From contig NZ_CP087968.1 of the NCBI RefSeq assembly GCF_024703895.1, positions 4,278,001 through 4,342,000 of the forward strand: a stretch of 64,000 nucleotides of DNA. Reading direction: 5' to 3'. The DNA comes from Nocardioides sp. B-3 (GTDB taxonomy: Bacteria > Actinomycetota > Actinomycetes > Propionibacteriales > Nocardioidaceae). Shown here piece by piece: positions 48,845-58,400 of the stretch. Under the pieces are notes generated by a model. It did not search any database. It was given only the letters and a program-made list of their open reading frames with translations, and was not told the origin of the DNA. Numbering within the stretch: the stretch's first letter is position 1; every line of letters starts with the position of its first letter. The position numbers and the translations under genes are program-made.

Positions 48845-49861
48845 TCAGGCGTCGTAGGTGACCTTGAGCCGCTCGCTGCGAGCGGTCGCCCGGCAGGCCG
48901 GGATCAGGCCGTCCGCGAGGTCGGTGGCGTCCGGGACCTCGTTGTTCTCCGGGTCGACCTCACCCTCGAGCAGCACGCAGGCGCAGGCACTGCAGGCGCC
49001 CTCGCGGCAGGAGAACGGCGCCTCGATCCCGGCCGCGAGCAGCACGTCGAGCAGCCGGTTGCCCTCTGGCCACGGCACGCTGCGGGTGTCGCCGTCGAGG
49101 GTCACCTCGACCTCGCTGGAAGCCGCGCCGTCGTCGATGACGACGGCCGCTTCGTGGAAGGGGTCGTTGTGCAACGAGGTGAAGCGCTCGACGTGGACGT
49201 GGTCCCTCGGAACCCCGGCGTCTGCCAACGCTGACGACACGAGGTCCATGAACGGGCCGGGTCCGCAGATGAAGGACTGGCGGTTCGGATAGGCGGCGAC
49301 GACTCCTGCGACGCCCGCCGCGCTCGGCAGCCCGTCGACGGATTGCAGCCAGTGGACGACGGTCAGGCGATCGCCGTACGACTCGGAGAGGGCAGCGAGC
49401 TCGTCGCGGAAGATGATCGAGTCGGGATCGCGGTTCGCGTAGACGAGCGTGACCGCACCCGTCCCGGAGTGCAGCGCGGTCTTGAGGATCGAGAGCACCG
49501 GCGTGATCCCGGAGCCGCCGGCGAAGAGCAGGAAGTCGTCATCGAGGTGCTTGGGCGTGAACGTGCCCGACGGCTTCAGCACGTCGAGGACGGTGCCGGC
49601 GACGACGTTGTCGCAGATCCAGTTGGACGCGTAGCCGTCGACCGTCCGTTTGACCGTGACCTTGGCCTTCTCGTCGAGGGCCGGCGAGCTGCACAGGGAG
49701 TAGCAGCGGGCCGCTCCCCCGTCACGATCGGTCGGGATGCTCAGCGTGAGGAACTGACCGGGCCGGTAGGACAGCGTGCTGCCGTCCACCGGCTCGAGCA
49801 CCAGCGAGTGGGCATCCGCGGTCTCGCGGACCACCTCGACCACGCGCACCCGGAGGGTCAT
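48845..49861 (-). CDS. kshB: KshB, 3-ketosteroid 9-alpha-hydroxylase reductase
   Basis: 338 residues, intact. FAD domain with RCYSLCSSP, NAD site LLFAGGSGITPVLSILKTAL and FICGPGPFM, and a C-terminal plant-type ferredoxin with CREGACSACACVLLEGEV plus a later Cys in LIPACRA. This domain order (FAD-NAD-[2Fe-2S]) is that of KshB. The start overlaps the kstD stop (ATGA). It supplies electrons to KshA at 35924. Confidence 0.92.
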   Translation of the reverse strand: MTLRVRVVEVVRETADAHSLVLEPVDGSTLSYRPGQFLTLSIPTDRDGGAARCYSLCSSPALDEKAKVTVKRTVDGYASNWICDNVVAGTVLDVLKPSGTFTPKHLDDDFLLFAGGSGITPVLSILKTALHSGTGAVTLVYANRDPDSIIFRDELAALSESYGDRLTVVHWLQSVDGLPSAAGVAGVVAAYPNRQSFICGPGPFMDLVSSALADAGVPRDHVHVERFTSLHNDPFHEAAVVIDDGAASSEVEVTLDGDTRSVPWPEGNRLLDVLLAAGIEAPFSCREGACSACACVLLEGEVDPENNEVPDATDLADGLIPACRATARSERLKVTYDA

Positions 49862-51515
49862 GACAAGGCGCCTGCCGCGTGCTTGACGGCGACGTAGCCG
49901 AAGACGATCGAGGGGCCGATGGTGGCGCCCGGGCCGGCATACTCCGTGCCCATCACCGACGCCGACGCGTTGCCGGTGACGTAGAGGCCGTCGATGACCG
50001 AGCCGTCCTCGCGCAGCACGCGGGCGTGCTCGTCGCAGACCAGCCCGCCCTTGGTGCCGAGGTCGCCGACGTCGAGCCGGACGGCGTAGTAGGGCCCGGT
50101 GTCGATCGTGTCGAGGTTGGGGTTCTTCAGCGTCGGGTCGCCGTAGTAGCGGTCGTAGGCGCTGTTGCCGCGGGCCGAACTCGAGGTCGATGCCGGTGCG
50201 GGCGAAGTCGTTGAAGGTCGCCACGGTCGCGGTCAGACCCTTCAGCCCGACCGTGTCCGCGAGCTCGTCCGGGGTCTCAGCCCTCACGACGAGGCCCGCG
50301 TCGTAGAACGACTTCGGGAACGGCTGTCCGGGCAGGATCTGCGCGAACGGGTAGCGACGACGCGCCTTCGCGTCCATCACGAACCACGCCGGCACGTGCT
50401 TGCCGTCCAGCTGGTCGTGGACGAAGTTCGTGTACGGCGACGACTCGTTCGTGAAGCGCCTGCCGTCCGACGAGACGATGACCGAGCCGGGGATGCAGCG
50501 CTCGGAGACCAGCGGGATGCTGGCGCCGCTGGGGTGCGTCACCGACGGCATCCACCATGCGTCGTCCATCAGGTCGACCGCGGCACCGAGACCGATGCCG
50601 GCGGTGATGCCGTCGCCGACGTTCTCGCGGGCGCCGAGGCTCAGGTCCTCACGGCCGCCCTCTGGCAGCCACGCGTTGCGCATCTCCCGGTTGTGCTCGA
50701 AGCCGCCGCTGGCGATGAGGACGCCCTTGCGGGCGTGGATCCTCTTCGTCTCTCCGTCCTTCGTCACGGAGACACCGACCACGCGGCCGTCCTCGACGAC
50801 CAGCGAAGTCATCGGGGTCTCGAGCCAGAGCGGGACACCGGCGTCCTTGAGCGCCATCCTCAGCCGGGCCACCAACGCGCGACCGCCCGTCGACATGTGG
50901 CGTCGGCGGATCACGTTGGACGCGACCCGCCGGGCGGCGACGAAGGCTGGCGCGACGGCCGCCCCACGTGCGCTTGACCATGGCCGGGTTCTTGTAGTCC
51001 TTCGCCGTGATCCACAGGCCCAGCGGGCCCTTCATCGAGTTGGGACGCTGGAACTTCTCGTCCTCCCCGAGCTTGCGGGTGTCGAACGGCACGGCCTCGA
51101 TCGACCGGCCGAGCGGCTTCCCTCCGGAAAGCTCGGGGTGGTAGTCGGAATAGCCCTTGGTCCAGAAGAACTTCACCCACCTGCTCTGCTCGAGCAGCGC
51201 CATGGCGGCGGGTCCGTGGTCGACGTACGCATCGAGGCGCTTCGGCTCAGCGCGCTCGCCGATCAGCTCGTCGAGATAGGTCCGGATCGACTCGCGGCTG
51301 TCGTCGTGACCGGCGCGGCGCAGGGTCGGGTTGTTGGGCACCCAGATGCCGCCGCCAGAGATGCCGGTGGTGCCGCCGTAGAGCTTGGCCTTCTCGACGA
51401 TGACGCAGCTGAGGCCGACGTCGTGCGCGGTCAGTGCCGCGGCCATCCCGCCGCCGCCGCTGCCGACGATGACGAGGTCGAACTCGTCGTCCCATTCTTC
51501 GTGCACAGCGCTCAT
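49858..51515 (-). CDS. kstD: KstD, 3-ketosteroid delta-1-dehydrogenase, frameshifted
   Basis: About 552 residues. FAD motif LVIVGSGGGGMAAALTA, GGTTGISGGGIWVPNNPTLR, RKGVLIASGGFEHN, and the C-terminal loop GTEYAGPGATIGPSIVFGY, the KstD signature holding the catalytic Tyr. Breaks near 50958 and 50178 are single-base insertions. It introduces the delta-1 double bond into ring A. The ATG at 51515 overlaps the hsaD stop. Confidence 0.9.
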
Positions 51516-52358
51516 TCGGCACCTCGCAGCAGGAAGGCCAGCACGGTCGCTTCCCGAGGCAGTCTTCTGCTCGATCATCACCCAGTGTCCGCAGTTGGGG
51601 AACACGTGAACCTCCACGTCGGGGATCGTCCGCATCGGCAGGAGCGCCATGTCCACGGGACTGACCCGGTCGTCCCGGCCCCACGTGATGAGGGTCCGGG
51701 CCTTGATCTTGTGCAACATCGCCCAGTACGGCGCCGCGTCGCTCTCCGCAGCGGAGGCGGCGCGGGCGGCCATGGCCGCACTGCCGTACATCCGCCGCGA
51801 GAAGTCGAGGGTCTCGGGCTGGGTGGCCTGCTCCCAGCGGGTCTCGACCATCTCGTCGGTGACCATCGACTGGTCGAAGACCATCGACTTCAGCCACTGG
51901 ACGAGGCGCTCGCGCGTCGGGTCGTCGGTGAACTCCATCAGCAGGTTGATGCCCTCACCGGGGAACGGGCTGAAGATGTTCTTGCCCATCCCACCGATGG
52001 TGACCGGGCTGCGCACCCGGTCGGGGTGGTTGATCGCGAGCTGGGCGGCGACGATGCCGCCCATCGAGTTGCCGATGACGTCGACCCGGTCGAGGCCGAG
52101 GCCGTCGAGGAAGCCGATGACCGACGCCGGCGCCGCCAGCATCGGGTGCTGGTCGGTCGGATCGCTCACGCCGAAGCCGGGGAACTCGAGCACCGTGCAG
52201 CGGAAGTGCTGCGACAGCGCGGGCAGGTTGCCCTCGTAGTTGCGCCATCCCGTCACCCCGGGGCCGGAGCCGTGGAGCAGCAGGAGCGGCGGGCCGTCTC
52301 CCACGTCGTAGTACCTCAGCACACCGCTATCGGTGGCCAGCTCCTTCAGCATCAGCAT
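51512..52358 (-). CDS. hsaD: HsaD, 4,9-DSHA meta-cleavage product hydrolase, one frameshift
   Basis: About 282 residues. The alpha/beta hydrolase motifs are LLLLHGSGPGVTGWRN (oxyanion), nucleophile GNSMGGIVAAQLA, catalytic Asp in ITWGRDDRVSP and His in NCGHWVMIEQ. After removal of an extra G near 51558 the C terminus reads ATVLAFLLRGAE and the stop overlaps the kstD start. The ATG at 52358 follows GGGGAAGAGG. A C-C bond hydrolase acting after HsaC. Confidence 0.88.
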
Positions 52359-52417
52359 CCTCTTCCCCGGTCGGTCCACCGACCGTAGGCATTCACGCTT
52401 GCGACACGCCCCGAGGC

Positions 52418-52432
52418 TCCCGGTCACCGAGA
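52418..52432. promoter_or_regulatory. Steroid-operon palindrome, site f
   Basis: The sequence is TCCCGGTCACCGAGA, 42 bases from the hsaB start (52475, plus) and 59 bases from the hsaD start (52358, minus). CCTAACGT precedes the hsaB ATG by 8 bases, so hsaB may be leaderless. Confidence 0.55.
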
Positions 52433-52474
52433 CCTCGACAGGGGCGTTCGCCGTACGGACCTAACGTCGGCCTC

Positions 52475-53026
52475 ATGAGCACTCACGACGTGGTCGAAGC
52501 CCCGACGCCCGACGAGCTGCGTCGCGCGATGGGCGCCTTCGCGTCCGGGGTCACGGTCGTGACCGGACTCGAGTCGGACGAGCCGATCGGTTTCGCCTGC
52601 CAGTCCTTCGCGTCGGTGTCGCTGGACCCGCCGCTGGTGCTCTTCTGTGCGGACCATCGCGGCCGCGCCCGGCCGCGGATCCGGACCGCCGGGCGCTTCA
52701 CCGTGAACGTGCTGGGTTCGGACCAGCAGGACGTGTGTTCACGCTTCGGGTCGAGCCGCGGACTGAAGTTCGACGGACTCGAATGGGACGTCTCGCGCTG
52801 GGGCACGCCGTCGCTCCGTGACGTGCTGCTGCGAGTGCACTGCGAGGTCTTCGACGTGCACGTCGCCGGCGACCACGACGTGGTGCTGGGCCGGGTGCTG
52901 GAGGTCGAGCTGCTCGAGGACGAGCCGCCGATGATCTTCCACCGCGGTGGCTTCGGCGTGCAGACGACGCCCGCCTCATCACTCGACGAGCCGGCCCTGT
53001 GGGGCTGGGGCGACCACTGGGGCTGA
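52475..53026 (+). CDS. hsaB: HsaB, flavin reductase partner of HsaA
   Basis: 183 residues, intact. The flavin-reductase-like FMN fold begins DELRRAMGAFASGVTVVTGL and continues GFACQSFASVSLDPPLVLFC, then FTVNVLGSDQQDVCSRF. C terminus ends DEPALWGWGDHWG. It provides reduced flavin to HsaA. It is divergent from hsaD and convergent with the iclR gene. Confidence 0.88.
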   Translation: MSTHDVVEAPTPDELRRAMGAFASGVTVVTGLESDEPIGFACQSFASVSLDPPLVLFCADHRGRARPRIRTAGRFTVNVLGSDQQDVCSRFGSSRGLKFDGLEWDVSRWGTPSLRDVLLRVHCEVFDVHVAGDHDVVLGRVLEVELLEDEPPMIFHRGGFGVQTTPASSLDEPALWGWGDHWG

Positions 53027-53042
53027 GCCCCCGGGCGGGTCC

Positions 53043-53933
53043 TAGAACCAGCTGCCGGTCTGGCCGGCAACGACCGAGCGCTCCGGGGTGGCGGCGGGAG
53101 TAGTTGTGCTCCCCGGTCGGCGACATGCGACGAGCGGTACGCGGCTCGCTGACGCGCGGGAAGAGCTCGAGCGACACGCGGTGGGCGGCGTCGGCGACCA
53201 GCGGGGCCACCTTCTCCATCGGCGCGCGGGTGTCGCCCACGAGCGAGATCGCGGCGATCGGGCCCTCGGGGCTGCGGATCGCGGCAGCCACGCAGGAGAT
53301 CTGCGAGAAGCACTCGCCCTTCTCGAAGGCGACGCCGCGGCGGGCGCGGATGCGGTTGAGCTCCCGGTGCAGCAGGCCGACCTCGCCGATGGTGAGGTGC
53401 GTCTGGCGCTCGAGGTTGGCCTCGGGGTTGGAGGAGAGCCGCTCCTCGACCTCCTCCGGCTGCAGCCGGGCGAGCATCGCCTTGCCGAGCGCGGTGCAGT
53501 GGGCAGGGGCGTGACCGCCGACGCGGGAGGGTACGGCGGCGGCGAACCGGCCGCCGACCTTGTCGAGGTAGAGCACCTCGGCCTCTTCGAGGACGGCGAG
53601 GTGGACGACGAGTCCCGTCTGCACGCTGAGCTGGTGCAGCAGCGGCGCGGCCGCTTGGCGCACCTCGGCGTGGTCGTCGCCGCCTCCCCCGAGGCTGAGC
53701 GAGCGCTTGCCGAGGCAGTAGCCGAACGTCGTGTGGTCGAGCCAGCGCAGCTTCACCAGCTGGTCGAGGATCCGGTGGGCCGTGGAGCGCGGCAGGTGCG
53801 TGCGGCGGGCCACCTCCTCGAGCGTGAGGCGCGTCGAGCGGGCACCGAACTCATCGAGGATCAGCGTCATCCGCTCCACCATGCTCGGCGGGAGTGCCGG
53901 GCGGCTTTCGAGCTCCACGGTTGCGACGGACAT
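53043..53933 (-). CDS. IclR-family transcriptional regulator, one frameshift
   Basis: About 296 residues. HTH: RMTLILDEFGARSTRLTLEE, then RRTHLPRSTAHRILDQLVKL. The effector domain has PAHCTALGKAMLARLQPEEV and GECFSQISCVAAAIRSPEGP. The ATG at 53933 follows GGAGG, better than the GTG at 53945. After an indel near 53097 the protein ends VAGQTGSWF. Divergent from a luciferase-like gene and beside hsaB, it is a candidate regulator of the steroid genes. Its own promoter carries a different palindrome. Confidence 0.85.
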
Positions 53934-53949
53934 GATGGCCTCCACGACT

Positions 53950-53975
53950 CAAAACTAGAATGAATTCTTGTTTTG
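53950..53975. promoter_or_regulatory. AT-rich palindrome at the iclR promoter, possible autoregulatory site
   Basis: CAAAACTAGAAT (53950-53961) and ATTCTTGTTTTG (53964-53975) are inverted with one mismatch and a 2-base centre, 16 bases upstream of the iclR start. The left half-site recurs as CAAAACTAGAAG at 54008-54019. It stands out against the GC-rich background. Confidence 0.6.
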
Positions 53976-54035
53976 GACTGTAGCAAGCGTCACACCCGGG
54001 CGCCAGCCAAAACTAGAAGGAAGTTCAGAAATCTT

Positions 54036-54050
54036 TCCCGGCCACCGGGA
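54036..54050. promoter_or_regulatory. Steroid-operon palindrome, site i
   Basis: The sequence is TCCCGGCCACCGGGA, with perfect TCCCGG/CCGGGA arms, 43 bases upstream of the luciferase-like gene start (54094, plus). Confidence 0.6.
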
Positions 54051-54093
54051 ACCGCAGTCCGCGGCCGAGCGATCACGCGGTAGACACCCGTCC

Positions 54094-54952
54094 ATGCGCA
54101 TTGGAATCGCAAGCCCGATCGTCACCGCCGTGCTCGGCGCGCACTCCCCATGGGAGACCACGGCCGGGATCGCCGAGCTTGCGCAGATCGCCGAGGCCGC
54201 CGACCGGCTCGGCTTCCACCACCTCACGTGCAGTGAGCACGTCGCCGTACCGGAAGAGATTGCGGAGGAGCGCGGCGGCACCTACTGGGATCCGCTCGCG
54301 ACCTTCGGGTATGTCGCCGCGCGCACGACGCAGATCAAGCTCGCCACGCAGGTGCTGGTCCTCGGCTACCACCACCCCCTCGAGATCGCGAAGCGCTACG
54401 GCACCCTCGACCGGGTCAGCGGGGGCCGGCTGGTCCCGGGCCCTGGGTGTGGGCAGCCTCGAGGAGGAGTTCTCCTTGCTCGGCGCGTCCTTCGCGGATC
54501 GCGGCGCGCGGGCCGACGAGGCGATCAGTGCCCTGCGCGGTTCCCTCTCCCAACGCGTTCCGTCATTTCATGGCGAGCACTACGACTACGACGGCCTCGT
54601 CGTCTCGCCGGCGGCCAGCCGGGAACGAGTCCCGCTGTGGATCGGCGGCCGCACCCTCCGGTCGCTGCGCCGCGCCACGTCGTACGGCGATGGCTGGGTC
54701 CCCTTCGGCCTCAACCCCGAGCAGCTGCGCGACCTGCTCGGCAAGGTGGAGCTGCCCGACGGGTTCAACGTCGTGCTCAGTGCGGGACGCCAGCTCGACC
54801 CGATCGGCGACCCGTCGCGAGCGGAGCGCGTGCTGGCCGGCCTGCGCGACGCGGGCGCCACGATCGCCGGCGTCGCCCTCGCGGCGGAGTCGGTCGACCA
54901 CTACTGCGAGCAGCTCGCCGCCCTCGCCGTCCTCGGCGACAAGGTCGAATGA
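54094..54952 (+). CDS. Luciferase-like (LLM-class) flavin/F420 oxidoreductase, one frameshift
   Basis: About 285 residues. The LLM TIM-barrel markers are AQIAEAADRLGFHHLTCSEH, DPLATFGYVAARTTQIKLAT, VLVLGYHHPLEIAKRYGTLD, GVGSLEEEFSLLG and VPLWIGGRT. An extra C near 54441 (GGGCCCTGG) shifts the frame at GRLV/LGLGVG. The stop overlaps the next ATG (ATGATGA). It could use F420 or FMN. Possibly a steroid-intermediate oxidoreductase, by position. Confidence 0.82.
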
Positions 54953-55410
54953 TGAGTGACTTCGAGGCCCGGCTCCAGAGGCTCGAGGACGAGGCTGCGA
55001 TCGCCAGACTGATCGCGTCCTACGGTCCGCTCGTCGACGCGGGCTCCGCGTCCGAGGTCGCCGATCTCTGGGAACCCGACGGCGTCTACGACGTCGACGA
55101 GCTGGTGATGAACGGCCGCGACGAGATCGTGGCCATGGTCCAGTCCCCCAACCACCAGCGCTGGATCGCCGGCGGCTGCGCCCACTTCATCGGCCCCCCG
55201 GTCGTGACCGTGACCGGCGACGAAGCCCTCGCGGTCTGCCACTCCCTGATGATCGTCAACCGGGACGGGCAGTTCGTCGTACGGCGAGCCACCGCCAACC
55301 ACTGGCGACTCCGTCGCGGCGAGGACGGCTGGCAGGTCGCCGTACGGACGAATCGGGTGCTGGACGGGCGCCCGGAGGCCCCCGCGTTGTTCAGCGAGGC
55401 AGGCGGCTAG
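54949..55410 (+). CDS. SnoaL-like (NTF2-fold) protein
   Basis: 153 residues, intact. Helix FEARLQRLEDEAAIARLIAS and YGPLVDAGSASEVADLWEPD, then GVYDVDELVMNGRDEIVAMV and HFIGPPVVTVTGDEALAVCH: the SnoaL-like 4 (gamma-type) pattern common in actinobacterial steroid clusters. Overlaps the luciferase-like gene by 4 bases, so co-transcribed. Function unknown. Confidence 0.75.
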   Translation: MMSDFEARLQRLEDEAAIARLIASYGPLVDAGSASEVADLWEPDGVYDVDELVMNGRDEIVAMVQSPNHQRWIAGGCAHFIGPPVVTVTGDEALAVCHSLMIVNRDGQFVVRRATANHWRLRRGEDGWQVAVRTNRVLDGRPEAPALFSEAGG

Positions 55411-55413
55411 CTC

Positions 55414-58400
55414 TCAGTCGCCGAGCCCCTGCCTGATCGCCTCGATCACCCGCGGCCGCAGCCCGGCGACCGACACGACCTCGTCCACCGAGCCGACCCG
55501 TACGGCTCGGTGGATGTCGTGCACGCCGTCGAACTCGGCCGCGACCTCGCCGATCTTCTCCGCGCGCACGGCTGTCCTCAGGTCGGCGAGCTCGACCACG
55601 AGCCGGCTCCGGTCCGGTCCGTTGACCTCAGCGATCCGGTCCTCGACCTCACGCAGGCGGGCGTCGCCCGACGTGCGCTTCTCGACCTCGCCGGCGAACA
55701 CGACGGCTGCCGCCGGAGCGCCACCGATGACCGAGGCGTAGGACCCATCGAGGGCCAGCACCGTCATGTTCGGGTTCAGGGCCTTGGAGAAGACCACGAA
55801 CGCGCCGCCGTGGTAGCGCGAGATGACGCAGAAGACGATCGGCCCGTCGAAGTTGACGATGGCGCGACCGATCTCGGCGCCGTACTCCAGCTGGAGGTTG
55901 CGCATCGAGTCGGGCGAGCCGTCGAAGCCGGACAGGTTGGCCAGCACGACGAGCGGCCGGTTGCCGCTGGCCGCGTTGATCGCCCGCGCCGCCTTCTTCG
56001 ACGAGCGCGGGAAGAGCGTGCCGGCGGTGTAGATGTCGGGCCCGTCGGTGGGCGGGAAGCCGCGCCGCGGCACCGGTCGCGACTCGATCCCCAGCAGGCA
56101 CACGGGATAGCCGCCGAGGTGCGCGTCCCGGACCACGGCTGTGTCCGCGTCGGCCATGCCGGCCCAGCGCTCCAGCGTCGGGTGGTCCTGATCGGCCGGG
56201 GCCTGCATCACCGTGCGGATGTCGAAGGCCTTCTTGCGGTCCGGGTTGGTGGCCGCGCCGAAGATCTCGCCGACCGTCGTGAAGTCGCTCTCCGCCGACA
56301 CGTGTGGGTACGGCGAGATGTCGCGATCGGAGGGGTCGCTCGTCGCGGCCCGTCGCGGACGAGACTCTCCCGGCACGACGTAGGTGTGGTCGTAGTGGGC
56401 CATCAGCACCGCGAAGGCGCCGGCCGGTCAGGCGCCCAGTACTGCGCCTGCCCGTTGGGGCCCATCACCCGGTCGTAGCCGCCGATGCCGAAGTTGTCCT
56501 CGGCGGAGACGCCGCCGGAGAAGTCGAGCGACTGCTTGCCGGTCAGCACCATCGCACTGTCGGGCGTCATCACCGGGATGCCCTTGGTGTGCATCAGCAT
56601 CGTGGCCTCGGCGTTCCAGTAGGGCTGCGCCCCGACGTTGATGCCTGCCACCACGACGTTGATCTCGCCGCCGGCCCGGGTGAACTCAATGATCCGCTTC
56701 AGCCCGGCCGCAACCCAGTCCATGTTCTCGGTGCCGGAGTCCATCGAGATCCGTGCGCCGGCGGACAGCGCGAACCACTCCAACGGCACCTGCATCTGCT
56801 CGGCGAGGTCGATGGCCGCGATGATCCGCGAGCACTCCGGCTCCGACACCGCGCCCAGCGCCTTGGTCGGGTCGCCGCAGAGCACGACCCGGGTGACGCC
56901 CTCCGGGTGGAGCGCGGTCGGGGTCGTCACGACCGCGGCCAGGATGCCGGCCTTGTTGAGGCCGGGAGGCCGGTTGACGGGCGACAGGGCACCGGTGTCG
57001 TCGAGGTCGTACTCGACGAAGCCGCCGTCGGGACCGGTGAGCACCCCGGCGAGCTCGTAGGGGTAGACGAGTCCACGGCGGCGGGCCCGGGCGACGTTGC
57101 CCGTGTATTCGTCGAGGGGCTGGAGCGGTTCGGTCGGCGGTGCCTCGAGCGACGCCGTGACGCCGGCACCGGGCCGGGCGTGGAACCTGATGGCGATCGG
57201 CGTCGCCGTACCGTCGGAGCCGACGACGCGGCCCTGCGCGACGACCTCGGCGATGCCCGCCCCGTCGGTGAGCGGGGTGATCTTGCCCTGCAGCGCGGTC
57301 AGCTGCTCGGGGTCGGCATCGACGTCGGGCCAGACCTGCACCCACACGTGGTTGGAGTCGAGCTTGCTGCCGGCCGCGCCACGCGACGTACGGACCCGAC
57401 GGATCGCCTCGAGGCAGTTCTCCACGGCGCGTTCGGCGTGGGGTACGCCGATGACGTTGCCCTCGTCGTCGCGGACGACGACCAGCTGGCGCACCTGCGC
57501 GAGGGCGACCAGACGGCGGTCGGCGGGGTTCTCCCGGGCGACGCACTCGTAGAGCAGCACGTCCTCGGGGGCGTCGATCCGGCTGACGACGAAGTTGCGG
57601 AGCCGCCACAGGTCGAGCCGGCGGCCCACCATCGGGTGCACGCCGCGGACCGGGTCGTCCTCGACGACGCCGCCGTCGGCGAGGGGCCGGTAGGTGAAGT
57701 AGGTGACCGGCCGGTCCTCGCCGGGGCAGACCGCGACGGCGATCCGGCGGACGTCGGAGGCGAAGGGCAGGGCGCCGACGATGCGGGCGAGCTCCTCGGT
57801 GGCGGCGGCCGGCGACTCCGGCGCCTCGGGCCAGTGCACGTAGAGGTCGACCACGGCGTCGTCACCGGCATCTCGGGCCGCGACCTCGTCGCCGACGGCC
57901 CCGGTGAGCTCGCTGCCGAGGTCGGACAGCTCGGCCATGGTGGCGAGCGTCGAGACAAGCCGGGTGGGCCGGTCGTCGAGCGTGTAGTCGGCCACGACGA
58001 AGGTGCGGCCGGCCCACGACTGCGCCGCCAGCGCGTGCAGGTCGTGCTCGCGGTAGTGGCGGCGCACGAGCACCTCGAGCATCGGCTCCTGCTCGGGCAC
58101 GCCGGTCTCGAGGCGCTCGGCCGAGAACCGGACGATCTGCTCCGGGATGAGCGCCAGCGCCTCCATCCGAGCGGCGCGGTCGGGCGCGTCAGGATCGCCC
58201 GCGAGGGCCGCGACCTCATCGCGGACACCGGCCAGCACGCTGGAGCGCTCGGCGTCGACCAGCGGCTGGTCGAACCAGCGGAAGCGAGTGCTGCGGGCGA
58301 GGTCGCCGACGACCGGGAAGCGCAGCTGGGTGGACCGGACGAGGCGCTCGAGGATGCTGCGGGCGGGGCCGGCGAGCTCCCCGGGTCGGCGGAGGCTCGG

